This document shows, piece after piece, positions 13,609-14,980 of a DNA stretch of 14,980 bases (the first letter of the stretch is position 1; the number at the start of each line of letters is the position of its first letter). The notes below the pieces were generated by a model, which saw only the letters and a list, made by a program, of their open reading frames with translations, made no database searches and was not told where the DNA came from. Source of the DNA: an uncultured Lachnoclostridium sp. (GTDB taxonomy: Bacteria > Bacillota > Clostridia > Lachnospirales > Lachnospiraceae); NCBI GenBank assembly GCA_905212635.1, contig CAJMFH010000042.1, positions 1 through 14,980 of the forward strand. Direction: 5' to 3'. Both the position numbers and the translations under genes were made by a program.

Positions 13609-14148
13609 GTGGCTAGATTAAAAGAAACGTATTTGAACGAAATCGTTCCTGCATTGCAGAAGAAATTCGAGTACAAAAATATTATGCAAGTACCAAAGCT
13701 CGACAAAGTTGTTATCAACATGGGCGTTGGTGAAGCAAAGGAAAATTCAAAAGTTTTGGATACAGCAATCAGTGACCTTGAGATTATCACAGGACAGAAA
13801 GCTGTAGTAACAAGAGCTAAGAAATCTGTAGCAAACTTCAAACTCCGTGAGGGACAGCCAATCGGATGTAAAGTTACACTTCGTGGTGAAAAGATGTATG
13901 AGTTCGTTGACCGTCTCATCAACCTTGCACTGCCTCGAGTACGTGACTTCAGAGGTGTAAATCCAAATGCCTTTGACGGTCGTGGAAACTATGCTATGGG
14001 TATCAAAGAGCAGTTGATCTTCCCTGAGATCGAGTATGATAAAGTAGATAAAGTACGTGGTATGGACGTTATCTTTGTTACTACTGCTCAGACTGATGAA
14101 GAAGCACGTGAATTGTTGGCACAGTTTGGTATGCCGTTTAAGAAATAG
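13609..14148 (+). CDS. rplE: 50S ribosomal protein L5 (uL5)
   Basis: A 179-residue protein of the 50S central protuberance that binds 5S rRNA and contacts P-site tRNA. MQVPKLDKVVINMGVGEA, ITGQKAVVTRAKKSVANFKLREG, IGCKVTLRGEKMYEFVDRL, LPRVRDFRGVNPNAFDGRGNY and the C-terminal GMDVIFVTTAQTDEEARELL are classic. It uses GTG 13609, 8 nt after GAGGAGG (13594-13600). Confidence 0.98.
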   Translation: MARLKETYLNEIVPALQKKFEYKNIMQVPKLDKVVINMGVGEAKENSKVLDTAISDLEIITGQKAVVTRAKKSVANFKLREGQPIGCKVTLRGEKMYEFVDRLINLALPRVRDFRGVNPNAFDGRGNYAMGIKEQLIFPEIEYDKVDKVRGMDVIFVTTAQTDEEARELLAQFGMPFKK

Positions 14149-14163
14149 TTAGGAGGGTTTTTC

Positions 14164-14349
14164 ATGGCTAAAACGTCTATGAAGATTAAACAGCAGCGTA
14201 AAGCTAAATTTTCAAGCAGAGAATACAGCCGTTGCAAAATCTGTGGTCGTCCACATGCATACTTGAGAAAATACGGAATTTGTCGTATTTGTTTCCGTGA
14301 GTTGGCATACAAAGGCCAGATCCCAGGTGTCAAAAAAGCAAGTTGGTAA
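14164..14349 (+). CDS. rpsN: 30S ribosomal protein S14, zinc-binding type (uS14, type Z)
   Basis: A 61-residue head protein of the 30S subunit in its short zinc-dependent form. Four zinc ligands are visible, C24-xx-C27 and C40-xx-C43, in RCKICGRPHAYLRKYGICRIC. A zinc-free longer S14 paralogue, which many Firmicutes express under zinc shortage, is not in the window. Ends GQIPGVKKASW as expected. TAGGAGGG (14150-14157) precedes ATG 14164. Confidence 0.98.
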   Translation: MAKTSMKIKQQRKAKFSSREYSRCKICGRPHAYLRKYGICRICFRELAYKGQIPGVKKASW

Positions 14350-14385
14350 GACCGAACTTGTTATCTAGTTAAGGAGGAAAATGTA

Positions 14386-14787
14386 ATGACTATGAGCGAT
14401 CCAATTGCAGATATGCTTACAAGAATCCGTAATGCAAATACTGCTAAACATGATACAGTAGATGTACCTTCATCCAAGATGAAGCTTGCAATCGCAAATA
14501 TCTTATTAGATGAAGGATATATCGAGAAATATGACATCGTAGAAGATGGAGTATTCAAAACAATCCATATTACATTAAAATATGGTGCAGACAAGAATGA
14601 GAAAGTTATCACAGGACTTAGAAGAATCTCTAAACCAGGTCTTCGTGTATACGCTAACAGCGCAGATCTTCCGAGAGTACTTGGAGGACTGGGAACAGCA
14701 ATCATTTCTACAAACCACGGTGTAATCACTGACAAAGAAGCTAGAAAGCTTGGCGTTGGTGGAGAAGTTCTCTGCTACATTTGGTAG
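14386..14787 (+). CDS. rpsH: 30S ribosomal protein S8 (uS8)
   Basis: A 133-residue central-domain 16S rRNA binder. In E. coli it represses the spc operon by binding a site near the L5 start. Patterns are MSDPIADMLTRIRNAN, VPSSKMKLAIANILLDEGYI and the C-terminal STNHGVITDKEARKLGVGGEVLCYIW. ATG 14386 has AAGGAGG (14371-14377) at 8 nt; Met3 at 14392 is the alternative. I saw no obvious copy of its rRNA-like site at the rplX-rplE junction, which is only 20 nt long. Confidence 0.97.
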   Translation: MTMSDPIADMLTRIRNANTAKHDTVDVPSSKMKLAIANILLDEGYIEKYDIVEDGVFKTIHITLKYGADKNEKVITGLRRISKPGLRVYANSADLPRVLGGLGTAIISTNHGVITDKEARKLGVGGEVLCYIW

Positions 14788-14862
14788 GCACTGAACAATT
14801 GAAACTGAAAACAGAGTGAGCAAAGACTCATTCCGAGAATCTAAGTTAAGGAGGATTTAGAT

Positions 14863-14980
14863 ATGTCACGTATCGGAAGACATCCAATCGCAATCCCGGC
14901 AGGAGTTACTGTTGAGATTAAAGAAAACAATGTAGTGACTGTTAAAGGTCCAAAGGGAACACTTGAGAAAGCACTTCCTA
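14863..14980 (+). CDS. rplF: 50S ribosomal protein L6 (uL6), 3'-truncated by window edge
   Basis: Only the first 39 codons are visible. MSRIGRHPIAIPAGV, VTVKGPKGTLEKALP and the operon position after rpsH identify L6, a protein at the base of the GTPase-associated region of the 50S subunit. Full family length is about 180 residues. AAGGAGGA (14848-14855) is 7 nt before ATG 14863. The 75-nt gap from rpsH holds only a weak four-base hairpin. Confidence 0.95.
   Translation, partial: MSRIGRHPIAIPAGVTVEIKENNVVTVKGPKGTLEKALP

Noticed and set aside
14814..14830. Small hairpin (GAGT/ACTC or TGAG/CTCA) in the rpsH-rplF gap
   Set aside because: Only four base pairs with an A-rich loop and no T-run; expected by chance.

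Overview
The window looks like chromosomal DNA of a Clostridia member, most likely Lachnospiraceae. The reasons are strong AAGGAGG-type ribosome binding sites, frequent GTG starts, a zinc-type S14, the gene order around tgt-yajC, and protein sequences that read like that family. I cannot name a species from the sequence alone. No CRISPR array, insertion sequence, tRNA or rRNA gene is visible.

Left part (1-6967), housekeeping genes. The 3' end of a dTDP-4-dehydrorhamnose reductase gene (rfbD/rmlD) converges on a minus-strand class A penicillin-binding protein. A 71-bp palindromic element separates them and carries the rfbD stop codon. The penicillin-binding protein gene is divergent from a plus-strand operon, and their promoters lie back to back at about 3216-3260. 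The operon is yigZ, rarA (mgsA), a small two-helix membrane protein, tgt and yajC. The first four genes overlap successively by 22, 8 and 8 nt. A rho-independent terminator at 6923-6967 ends it.

Middle part (6968-7541), non-coding. It holds a 136-bp branched inverted-repeat element (7031-7166), a strong sigma-A promoter with an upstream A-tract (TTGCAT-N17-TATAAT, 7216-7244), and a leader of about 290 nt that folds into several hairpins before the first ribosomal gene.

Right part (7542-14980), the fused S10-spc ribosomal protein operon in canonical order: rpsJ, rplC, rplD, rplW, rplB, rpsS, rplV, rpsC, rplP, rpmC, rpsQ, rplN, rplX, rplE, rpsN (zinc type), rpsH and rplF (cut by the window end). 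Most intergenic gaps are 0-50 nt.

The exception is a structured gap of 199 nt between rpsJ and rplC. It contains a 12-nt identity to the universally conserved helix-71 region of 23S rRNA and a CCTCC that could pair with the rplC ribosome binding site. Together with the rpsJ leader this is the best candidate here for undescribed regulation: an RNA element in the transcript that lets a ribosomal protein control its own operon. The rpsQ/rplN junction, the ancestral S10/spc boundary, carries a weak hairpin overlapping a possible extended -10 promoter.
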